The position numbers and the translations under genes are program-made. From Paenibacillus riograndensis SBR5 (GTDB taxonomy: Bacteria; Bacillota; Bacilli; Paenibacillales; Paenibacillaceae): a stretch of 64,000 nucleotides of DNA. This document shows, one piece after another, positions 1-9,400 of this stretch. Each line of letters begins with the position of its first letter. Position 1 is the first letter of the stretch. Under the pieces are notes generated by a model. The model did no database searches, was not told the DNA's origin, and saw nothing but the letters and a program-made list of their open reading frames with translations. Location: NCBI RefSeq assembly GCF_000981585.1, contig NZ_LN831776.1, forward strand, positions 6,679,187-6,743,186, read 5' to 3'.

Positions 1-857
1 TATATTCCAGACTGCTGCGCAATTTCAATCCTGAGGTCATTCTGGTGACTGATCCCTACTTTATCTATCAAACAAAATTGGTGACTTCCCGGATGAAAAG
101 AAAACCAGCCATTGGGTCCTGGGTTCACTTTGAGCTGTCTGCGTTAATAAAGGTTCAGCAGCTGGCCTCGGCCCACTTCCATTTGGCCATTAGCAAAGGA
201 ATTGGCAGGCAAATTGAGAAAGTGAACGGGGGCAGAAGCGATAATGTCCATATCATCTATAATCCTGTCGCCATTTCTGAAATGACCGTGCCTCGACCGG
301 ATATCGCCACTTTTTTGTATGTAGGCCGGCTGGAAGATGAGTATAAAAAAATAAGTGATTTCTTAAAGGCCCTCTCTCAATTAAAGGGAGAGTTCAAAAC
401 CATTATGATTGGCGACGGGCCGGATCATGAACCATTAGTTGCCTTGTCCCGGCAATTGGGGATCAATGACAGGGTTGAATGGAGAGGCTGGCAATATAAC
501 CCCTGGGATCAACTCCCTCCCGTTTCCTGTTTAGTATTAACATCACGGCTGGAAGGATTTGGACTGGTGCTTGTTGAGGCTATGTCCAAAGGCATACCAT
601 GCATCAGCACAGATTGCCCATCAGGTCCATCCGAGATTATCCGCGGAGGCGAGAACGGATGGTTAGTTCCCCCCGGTGATGTCGGGGCTATTTCCTCCAT
701 GCTGCAAAATGTCATTGATCAACCGGAAATACTGCCGTCACAGGAGGCGGTTCGGGAATCTGTAAAGCATTTTGATACCAGCCTCCTGATGAATAAGCTA
801 CGGGATGTCCTTCAGGCGGAAATTAACAAAAAAGATAAAAATATCCTTTCTGTTTGA
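1..857 (+). CDS. GT4-family glycosyltransferase, 5' end outside window
   Basis: Transfers a sugar from a nucleotide donor to an unknown acceptor in the cytoplasm. The reading frame is open from base 3, before the GTG at 45, so the N-terminal acceptor-binding part lies outside the window. The visible part holds the GT-B C-terminal half: a 'FLYVGRLEDEYKKISDFLKAL' type entry strand and the E-x7-E region (EGFGLVLVEAM), followed by GGENGWLVPPGD, typical of family GT4. Overall it resembles the LPS 1,6-galactosyltransferase-like (WaaB/RfaB) group. It converges on the lipopeptide operon, with only 27 bp between the two stop codons, so it may or may not decorate the same product. Family confident, substrate unknown. 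Confidence 0.85.
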   Translation, partial: YSRLLRNFNPEVILVTDPYFIYQTKLVTSRMKRKPAIGSWVHFELSALIKVQQLASAHFHLAISKGIGRQIEKVNGGRSDNVHIIYNPVAISEMTVPRPDIATFLYVGRLEDEYKKISDFLKALSQLKGEFKTIMIGDGPDHEPLVALSRQLGINDRVEWRGWQYNPWDQLPPVSCLVLTSRLEGFGLVLVEAMSKGIPCISTDCPSGPSEIIRGGENGWLVPPGDVGAISSMLQNVIDQPEILPSQEAVRESVKHFDTSLLMNKLRDVLQAEINKKDKNILSV

Positions 858-884
858 TTGCTTATATTAGCAAGCGCTGTTCTG

Positions 885-2138
885 CTAAATTCCTTTTTGT
901 CTTAGGAATGAGAATATAGAATCGACCGCAAGCCTGACTCCTCCGGACAATTGGAACGAGCGTTTCAGCTTGTCTCCGTTCTCTTTGTACTTTTTATCCT
1001 GATAAATTTTGTAAGCCGTTTCACGCAGCTCCCTAGGGCTAATCTCAGAATTCCTTACATAAATCCCAGCCTCCATGTCATCCAAATGGCTGGATATGGT
1101 GAACTGGTCGGCTCCCTGTGGAAACATGATCATGGGTACATTATTGTGAACAGCCTCGCACACACTATTATATCCCCCATGTGTGATGAAGACGTCTGCT
1201 CTTTCCAAGACATCCATCTGGGGGTGAAAGGCACTCAAATAAAAATTATCAGGGACGGGGATATCGCCAATATCCACAAGACTGCCAATGGACATTACAA
1301 TCTGCCATTCGGTATCCCTGAACGCATCAAAGCACTTTTGATAAAAGCCGGGGCGGTTCGTATAGATTGAGCCTAACGAAATATAGATAAGCGGCTTGCC
1401 CGACATCTCTTCGATACGGGAATCTACGCCTGTCCGATCCTGACGGATGTTAGGTCCGATGAATGCATAGCTTTCATCAAAGGTATCCGCAAACGGCTGA
1501 AACTCTTTTGTGGTGTATACAATATTAAGCTCCTCCCGTCCTGTAAATGCATCAAGCGCATCAAAGTCCTTGATTCCATGAGCCATAGCGATTTGCTTGG
1601 ACATTACGTCCAATTCTTCGCTTAAACGGCTCTTCCCAAGAGAATCCAGGTATTCCTGTCCTTTGTCAGGGGGAATGCGAAATACATTTTCCAGGAAGTA
1701 CAATGGAGCAGCATCGATCATGGTTTTGTTAATAGCAAAGGTAAGCACGTAGCACAAGACCGGGACATCAAGGACACTGGCTAGTTGTTTCCCCCAAAAG
1801 GCATCACAGTCCCGGATGATATAATCCGGGTTATCGGCCATAACCTCCGGCAAGATGGCGTTGATGATCTTTTTGCTTTTTTCGATGACCCCCGGCACGA
1901 GATAGTTTAGCAGTACTTTGGGATGTTCGACCTCAATAGTAGTGGCGCTGTTGTCGAACATCCCTCTTGCGTGCCCATAGCTTCGGAATGTCACCCCCAT
2001 TGCCTCGATGGTTTCCCTGAAACTCTCGTTGGAATAATAAATAACCTCTTCGCCCCGTGACACCAACTCCCTCACCAAAGTAAGGGTTGGCATCACGTGG
2101 CTGTAAAAAGGAAAGCTCAAAAACACGATTTTGGACAC
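885..2138 (-). CDS. GT1 (MGT-type) UDP-sugar glycosyltransferase, copy B
   Basis: A macrolide-glycosyltransferase-like GT-B enzyme of 417 residues, normal length for the YjiC/OleD group. The N-terminus has the catalytic-histidine context (FYSHVMPTL). The C-terminal half has the donor-binding signature HGGYNSVCEA followed by FPQGADQ, whose final Asp-Gln usually contacts the sugar. The GTG start at 2138 follows AAAGGA at 9 nt. It is a clear paralogue of the gene just upstream, with near-identical opening and closing motifs, so a tandem duplication followed by divergence is likely. As last gene of the NRPS operon it probably glycosylates the peptide, perhaps the tyrosine hydroxyl or a hydroxyl on a first sugar. 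That target is inference. Confidence 0.88.
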   Translation of the reverse strand: MSKIVFLSFPFYSHVMPTLTLVRELVSRGEEVIYYSNESFRETIEAMGVTFRSYGHARGMFDNSATTIEVEHPKVLLNYLVPGVIEKSKKIINAILPEVMADNPDYIIRDCDAFWGKQLASVLDVPVLCYVLTFAINKTMIDAAPLYFLENVFRIPPDKGQEYLDSLGKSRLSEELDVMSKQIAMAHGIKDFDALDAFTGREELNIVYTTKEFQPFADTFDESYAFIGPNIRQDRTGVDSRIEEMSGKPLIYISLGSIYTNRPGFYQKCFDAFRDTEWQIVMSIGSLVDIGDIPVPDNFYLSAFHPQMDVLERADVFITHGGYNSVCEAVHNNVPMIMFPQGADQFTISSHLDDMEAGIYVRNSEISPRELRETAYKIYQDKKYKENGDKLKRSFQLSGGVRLAVDSIFSFLRQKGI

Positions 2139-2185
2139 TGTATGACATCCTTTCGCCCAGAAAAATAACCGCCTGCACAGAGGAG

Positions 2186-3442
2186 CTAAACGACAATGGC
2201 TTCTGAGATAAAAGCCAGAATAGCGTCTGCCCCCAGCTTTGCTCCGCCGGATAACCGGAAGGAGTCTGCCAATTTCTCACAATTCCGTCGATACTCACTA
2301 TTCTTATAAACACCCTCCACGGTTTCCAGCAATTCCACAGGAGATATCTCCTGGTTTCTCACATAAACACCTGCACCGGTTTCTTCTATACGGCTGGAGG
2401 TAGCCACCTGGTCGGCACCCTGCGGAAACAAGACCAGCGGCACATGATTATCGATCGCTTCACTTAAACTGTTGTAGCCCCCATGTGACAGGAACACATC
2501 TACCTGCGACATCAGCTCTACCTGCGGAACCTGATTTGCCACTACAAAGTTTGCCGGAACATCGCCCAGCAATGAAATATCCACCTTCTTTCCAACGGAC
2601 ATAATGACTGAAAATCCGGTGTCCCTGAACGCTTCCATGCATCTTTTATAAAGCTCCAGCGTGTTATTAAAAATATTTCCGAAGGCGATGAGCAGCACGG
2701 GCCTATCCGCCTCTTTTTGAAACGGAAAATCCGTTTTTTCTTTGCTTGCCCGCACGCTCGGACCGATAAAAACGTAGTTGTCGCCAAATGTTTCCGCGTA
2801 GGGCTGAAACTCCCTGGAGGTATACACAATGTTGAATTCATCACCACCTGCCAGCGCGTCCAGTACAGTGTATCCCTCAACACCTTGTTCCTTGGCGATC
2901 CCTGCTGCAATATGATCCAGAACCTGGCTGACACTTTCCTTCTCCGCAACCGGCAGCGAATCCGCGGACATGCTGAATACAGATTCCATAAAACCTTCCT
3001 TGTTGATATCCATCATCCTGTTATTTAATGCAACGGTAGTGATATAACAAACGACCGGCACATCCAATATATTACCGAGCAGCCTTCCCCAATAAGCCTC
3101 GCAATCTCTTACGATATAATCAGGGTTATCGGCCAGTACACGGTTGACTATTCTTTGCACCACTTTTTTGGACTTCAAAATTTTACTTGGCACGAGCGAG
3201 TATAAAATATCAACGGGTGTCGGATACCCGGCATAATTAATCTGATCGGTCGCCGCTTCCAGTAGCCCAATGATGTCTCCATAATCTCTGAAGACCGCTC
3301 CTGTCTCTTCTACGGCATCCTTGTACGCCTCAACCGAGTAGTAAATCACCTCCTCTCCCCGTTCAAGCAGTTCACGAACTAACGCCAAGGATGGAATGAC
3401 GTGGCTATAGAAAGGGTAGCTCAGAAAAATTACCTTTGACAT
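2186..3442 (-). CDS. GT1 (MGT-type) UDP-sugar glycosyltransferase, copy A
   Basis: A 418-residue paralogue of the downstream glycosyltransferase. It has the same N-terminal FYSHVIPSL histidine motif, a central hinge, and HGGYNSLSEA...FPQGADQ in the donor site. The ATG at 3442 is served by an AGGAGG that overlaps the stop codon of the preceding NRPS gene (15 nt between stop and start), so translation is probably coupled to the synthetase. Two non-identical copies suggest either two sugars added in sequence or two acceptor positions. Family members use UDP-glucose or other UDP-hexoses; the donor cannot be read from sequence. No sugar-biosynthesis genes accompany it, so a housekeeping nucleotide sugar is likely. 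Confidence 0.88.
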   Translation of the reverse strand: MSKVIFLSYPFYSHVIPSLALVRELLERGEEVIYYSVEAYKDAVEETGAVFRDYGDIIGLLEAATDQINYAGYPTPVDILYSLVPSKILKSKKVVQRIVNRVLADNPDYIVRDCEAYWGRLLGNILDVPVVCYITTVALNNRMMDINKEGFMESVFSMSADSLPVAEKESVSQVLDHIAAGIAKEQGVEGYTVLDALAGGDEFNIVYTSREFQPYAETFGDNYVFIGPSVRASKEKTDFPFQKEADRPVLLIAFGNIFNNTLELYKRCMEAFRDTGFSVIMSVGKKVDISLLGDVPANFVVANQVPQVELMSQVDVFLSHGGYNSLSEAIDNHVPLVLFPQGADQVATSSRIEETGAGVYVRNQEISPVELLETVEGVYKNSEYRRNCEKLADSFRLSGGAKLGADAILAFISEAIVV

Positions 3443-3457
3443 GTTTGCACATTCCTC

Positions 3458-6400
3458 CTAATCTCGTTGCGTAACAATGGGCTGGATGTTTCCTGCGGCC
3501 TCCTGCAGGACAAATAAAAGGTCATCTCTATCTTCTTCAAATGGCAGGATGATTTTTAGCTTCAAATAGTCTTCTCCCTGCCAGACATAGAACCCGATCT
3601 TCCCGTTGCTGTCTTCTGCCCGCTCACCATATTCTGCGCTGACCGCAATTTCTTGCAATGTGAGATCCTCGCTGCAGGATTGTAAGACACCATAGTAGTT
3701 GAACATGATCGACGCACCTGAATATAGCTTCTCAAGAAGCCTGGAGGTCTCCGCAAAAGGATAAGCCGTCCCTCCATTCAGCATCAGATTGACAAAGCTG
3801 ATGTTACCCTTGACACATTCATTAACCAGATGCTGAATCCATTTTTCGAGGGAATCCGTTTGGTTATTTCCCGCCAGCACTGGTATAACATCTGCAAAGT
3901 CTCCGACGATATCGTAATAGAGATTCTCTTCATAACGTCTTCCGTTATTCACCAGCCAAAAAGGTACCTCGCGGATTCCAAACATTTTGCCGCAAAGGGG
4001 AATCATTACCTCTAAAGCGAGCTGCCAATGCGACTTCTCCTTGTTTCCCAGCCTCAGGGGGATAACCAGATCTAGCATTGTAGATTTATGCCTGTTTTTG
4101 GAGTTGATGTACTTCTCCAATTCTCTGGCCTGCGCTGCAAATGCGGCCAACCGGAACATCCCGCACAATTGCTGCTCGCTTAGATTTTGGGGTCCCTTTT
4201 GCATTTGGTCCGCATAATCCCAATAGTTCTGATGATGCTTTAGGGAGTGAACAGGCAGTGAAGAGTCGCCGGCAAAGTAAGCAGCCAATTGATCCGTGAT
4301 AATCCCCAGGCTTAATCCATCAGAAACTGCGTGATCGGCAGAATACAGCAGCATATAATCTTCAGGAGCGGTTTGGACCAGAACTAAACGGTATAATAAT
4401 CCATTGTCCCGTTCAAATGGAAGTTTGTTGAAATGATCTTGCAAATAAGCCAGACATTCACTTCTCCGTGCTGCATCAAAACCGGACAGATCAATCAATA
4501 TAAACGGAAGATTATATACAGAGCCATGTTCGTAAAAATACGTATTTTCTCCGTCATTTACGATTACAGATCTCAACAGCACCTGTTCGTTTACGAGCCG
4601 CAAAATAGCTTTTTGAATCTTGCCAATATCGCCGCAGCTCCGAAATGGAATGGAAGTATGGACCTTTTCGGCATTCATCAGATGGTATTTCTGAACAGCC
4701 GCCGGTAAATGTTTCCCAACCAACGGGGCATTTCGGATACTTTCCGTATGCCTTAGCTCTTGATCCTTTATCTCAGCCAGCCATATGCTGCATAATACTT
4801 CTATAGAAGCATCCCCTTCAGTGCCAGATGAATCGATTCTTCCAACAGGGTTCTCCACGATTGGATTATTTCGCAGATCCCGGACACATTCCGAGAGCTC
4901 GGCAATCTTCTGGCGATGAAACAGATCCTTGATTTCCATATGCAGCCGGTGCTTACCCAGTATTGCAGCCACTTGCATTGCCTTCAGAGAATCTCCGCCA
5001 ACCTCAAAGAAATTATCTTCGATTCCCACCTTTTCCAGCCGCAGCACTTCTTCCCAGACTTCCGCCAGCATCAACTCGATTTCGTTCCTAGGGGGAATGT
5101 ATCCGGAATGGCGCTGCATACTATTCTCCGGCACAGGCAATAATTTCTGATCAATCTTGCCGTTGGAGGTCAACGGGAAAGCCTCCATTCGGACAAAATA
5201 CGCAGGAATCATAAATTCAGGCAATTTGCTCAGGAGCTGCTTCCTTAATTCGGTCACTGAATAATCCATTGCGGAAATGTAGTAAGCACAGATGCTGGCA
5301 TGCTGAAGCTGATTTTTTCGGTGTGTTACGATTACATCTTTAATGCCCTCGATCTTAAGCAATTCCGCTTTAATTTCTTGAGGCTCAACCCTGAAGCCCC
5401 TTATTTTGACCTGCTCGTCCATCCGGCCCAAATACTCTAGATTCCCATCCGGCAGCCATCTAGCCAAGTCGCCTGTCCGGTACACTTTTCCGATTCTGGA
5501 ATCGGCAGCAGTAATTATTTTATCCGCGGTCATCTCAGGCCGCTTCCAGTACCCCCTGGTCAAGCCTATACCGCCAATACACAGTTCTCCCGGAATTCCC
5601 ACCGGTTGAAGATTGCGATATTTATCCAGGATATACATTTGAGTATTCAGTATCGGCTTGCCTATCGGAACGGGGTCATCCACTTCACCTTGCTTATTGG
5701 CGATCCAAACCGAAGAATATACGGTCGTTTCCGTCGGTCCATAGGCATTGATGTACTCGCATTTCCTTTTCCATTCATTGACCAGTCCGGATGAAATCGC
5801 TGAACCGATCGTAATCATCTTGTCAACCGTATGAATGTTATTTGGATTCAAATTGGCCAAATAAGTCGGCGGCAGGATTGCTGCCGTAATCCTGTTGGAA
5901 TTTAGAAATGCTTCGAAGCAGCTGTTGTCATTCAGGATCTCCTTGGTCGTGAGACATAAAGTGCCGCCCAGCAAGATGGACATGGAAATATCCATTAATG
6001 ATACGTCAAAGGAAATGCTGGAAAATTGAACAACCCGCTCGCGGTCCTGAATTTTAAGCTGCTCCTTGTTGGAGGCGGTCAAGTTCACGATCCCTTTGTG
6101 CTCCAGTAAAGTTCCCTTAGGCTTTCCGGTTGTGCCGGAAGTATAGATCATATAAGCCAAGTCGCTTGACCGGTTTATTACAGGGAGGTTGGAGCCATCC
6201 ATATTGTTCAGTCCGGCGCAATTCAGATCTATAACTTCCCCGTCGAAATCCAGCCAGTTATAAGGAATGTTCTGGGTCAGCACTAATTGTATGCCGCTGT
6301 CTTCAATCATGAATTTGATTCTTTCACCCGGATAGTCCGGGTCGATCGGTAAATACGCGCCTCCAGACTTAAGAATGCCCAGCCAACCGATCATCATTTC

Positions 6401-9400
6401 AAAAGAACGCTCAAACATGAGGCCCACCACTGAACCGGCGGTGACGCCTTTCTCTCTCAGCAATCGCGCCAACTGATTTGCTCTCTTATTCAGCTCACCG
6501 TAACTCATGGTTTGATCAAGAAACTCCAGGGCAGGCTCATCACCGCGGCGTTTCGCCTGTTCTTCGAACAATCCATGAATGGTTTGATCGGCCGGCAAGT
6601 CAAACGAAGTCTGGTTGAAAGCCAATATCTGCTGGACAGCATTCTCTGAAACCATGCAGATATCGGATATCCTAATCTCCCGGTCCGCAATGACCTGGTT
6701 GACTATTGCTTTGAGATAATCGATCATGGTCTCCACGGTTTCGCGTTTGAATAATCTGGTGCAGTATTCGAAGCTGCAGTGCAGCAATCCATCCAGTCCT
6801 TCCAGACAATGAAGGGTAATATCGAACCTTGAAATGTTATGCTCGTGTTCATAGAAAGATACCTTCATCTCTCCGAACTGAAACTGATTGACGGCGATAT
6901 TCTGCAGGATAAGCATCGCATCAAAAAGGGGATTCCGTCCCGTGTCCCTCACGATGTCCAGTTTTGAAATCATTTCTTCAAATTGATAATCCTGGTTGTC
7001 AAAGGCACTCAGTGCACTGCTTTTGACCTCATTTAAGAAATCCTTGAAACGTTTATTCCCTGCGGGGAAATTTCTCATCGCCAAAGTATTCGAGAACATG
7101 CCCATGACACTTTCCAGTTCAACCTGCCTTCTGCGTGTGACAGGGGAACCCACTATAATGTCTTCCTGGTTCGTAATTTTTGACAGCATAATATTAAAAA
7201 GGGCTAATAGAAGCATATACAGCGTCGCGCCATTGTCGCCCGCAAGCTCTTTGAGCTTGCGAGTAGTTTCTTTATCGAGAGTAAAAGGAATTTTGCTTCC
7301 TTCATAACTCTTGTGAACCGGTCTCTTGTAATCAACGGGCAATTCCAGCAGCGGAACTTCGCCCTTGAACATTTTCAGCCAGAACTCTTCCTGCTGCTTG
7401 AAATCCCCGTTCTCAGCGGATTCCTTCTCCCATACGGAAAAATCCTTAAACTGAATTTCCGGCTCCGGCAGTACGGCATTCCCATAAAGCAGGGCCAGTT
7501 CTTTAATGAACAACCCAATCGAAATCCCGTCAGATATAATATGATGCATATCGAACATAAAAAGATAATGGCGGCTGGCGATTTTGATGATCTTCACCCT
7601 GAACAGCGGGGATGTGTCTAAATCAAAAGGCTGAATGAACCTGTCTGCCTCTAAGCGGATATCGTCTATTTTCTCTTCTGTATAATCAATTGAAAAATCA
7701 ATAGTGTCATGCACAACCTGAACCGGCTCATGATGTATCATATGGAATGAGGTTCTTAATATTTCATGGCGGGAGATCATTTGCCTAAGGACGCTTTCCA
7801 CCTGACCAACATCCAGTTCTCCCTCCATCACCATCACTTCCGGCATATTATAGCTCGTAGATTCCCCTTCCAGATGGTATAGGGCGTACATTCTTTTCTG
7901 TGCTGAGGACATGGGGTAATAATCCCGTTTTTCTGTTGGCAGAATAGAGGAGTACGTGCCGGGACGTTTACTTTTAATCAAGGCCGCGAGGTTGCATATC
8001 GTTTGCTTTTCAAATATTTCATCCAATTCGATTTCTACCTGGAATTCCTTATGAAGCCTAGACAAAAGCATGGTTGCCTTCAGAGAATGGCCACCCAGCA
8101 TAAAAAAATTATCATGAATCGAGACTTTGTCGACCTCCAGTACATTTTTCCAGATTTCCACCAGTCTGCTTTCAATTTCATTCGTCGGATGCTGGAACCG
8201 GGCCCCGAGTTCCTTAAGGTCCTGATTATTCCGCAAGGCATTCCTGTCCATTTTTCCTGTCGGCGTCATGGGGAACTGTTCCAGTTGAAAAAAGTGGGTT
8301 GGCAGCATATACTCCGGCAGAGACTTCGACAACGATTCCCTTAGCTCCAGCGCCGACAACACTCTGTCGCACACAATATAAGCACAAATTCTGGAGTTAT
8401 CGTTCTGATCCTCCCATAGTGCAACTACCGCTTCCGTGATTCCGTTATATTCCAGCAAACGGTTTTCGATTTCTCCCAGCTCAATCCGGTAGCCTCTGAG
8501 CTTAACCTGTGTATCCGCCCTTCCGATAATTTCTATTTCCCCGCCCGTTGTCCAACGTGCAAGGTCTCCTGTCCGGTACATTCTTTCGTTGGCCTCAAAT
8601 GGATTGCTGACGAACTTATCACGGGTAAGCACTTCATTATGCAAATATCCTCTCGCCAGACCGGCGCCTGAAATGCACAGCTCCCCGACCATACCCGCCG
8701 CTTTTAATTCCAGATTGTCGCCTACGATATAAACTCTGGTATTTCCGATAGGTTTTCCGATCGTCAGCTCTGTGTCATCCGGTTTCAGATCCCTTTTGAG
8801 GGTTGCCAGCACACTGCTTTCTGTTGGTCCGTATTCATTCACGATTTCCATTCCGGGATGCAGTTGCTTGCTAGCTATGAGTAAATTGGGTGTTACTTTC
8901 TCACCTGCTAAGGTAACGATGCGGAGGCTTTGGGCCTCCTCGGGCTTCATGTTCCGCAACAAGGCGCTGTATAAGGTGGGTACGGCGATAAAATGAGTGA
9001 TTTTATGCAATGTGATCAATTGAATAATGGCTAAAGGATCTCTCGCTTCCGTTTCGTCCAAAAATACTACCGTGGCACCGGATACGATAGGCGTAAAAAA
9101 GCTGGTAAGGAATCCGTCGAAAATATAGGAAAACAACTGAAGCATACGGTCACTTGCATCAAAGCTGTATTCGCTTTTTCTCCACTGGATAGTGTTCGAA
9201 ATGCTGCGGTGTTCGATAATAACACCTTTAGGCTGTCCCGTAGTACCCGATGTATAAATAACATAGGCGGGATGATCTAAAGCTCTGCCTAGAATTAAGT
9301 CCAGATCGCTTTCGTTCTCCAATAAGACATCATCATCCAGCCGAATGACTGTCAAACCGTCCCGCTTCAGCTTCTCTTCGGTCTGCTTGTTAGAGACGGC

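Noticed and set aside
867..888. TTAGCA...TGCTAA inverted repeat between the two converging glycosyltransferase genes
   Set aside because: 6-bp stem with no T-run; overlaps a stop codon; too weak to call a terminator.
951..1370. 139-codon plus-strand reading frame inside the glycosyltransferase gene
   Set aside because: Antisense shadow of a clear GT1 coding sequence, with no start signal.
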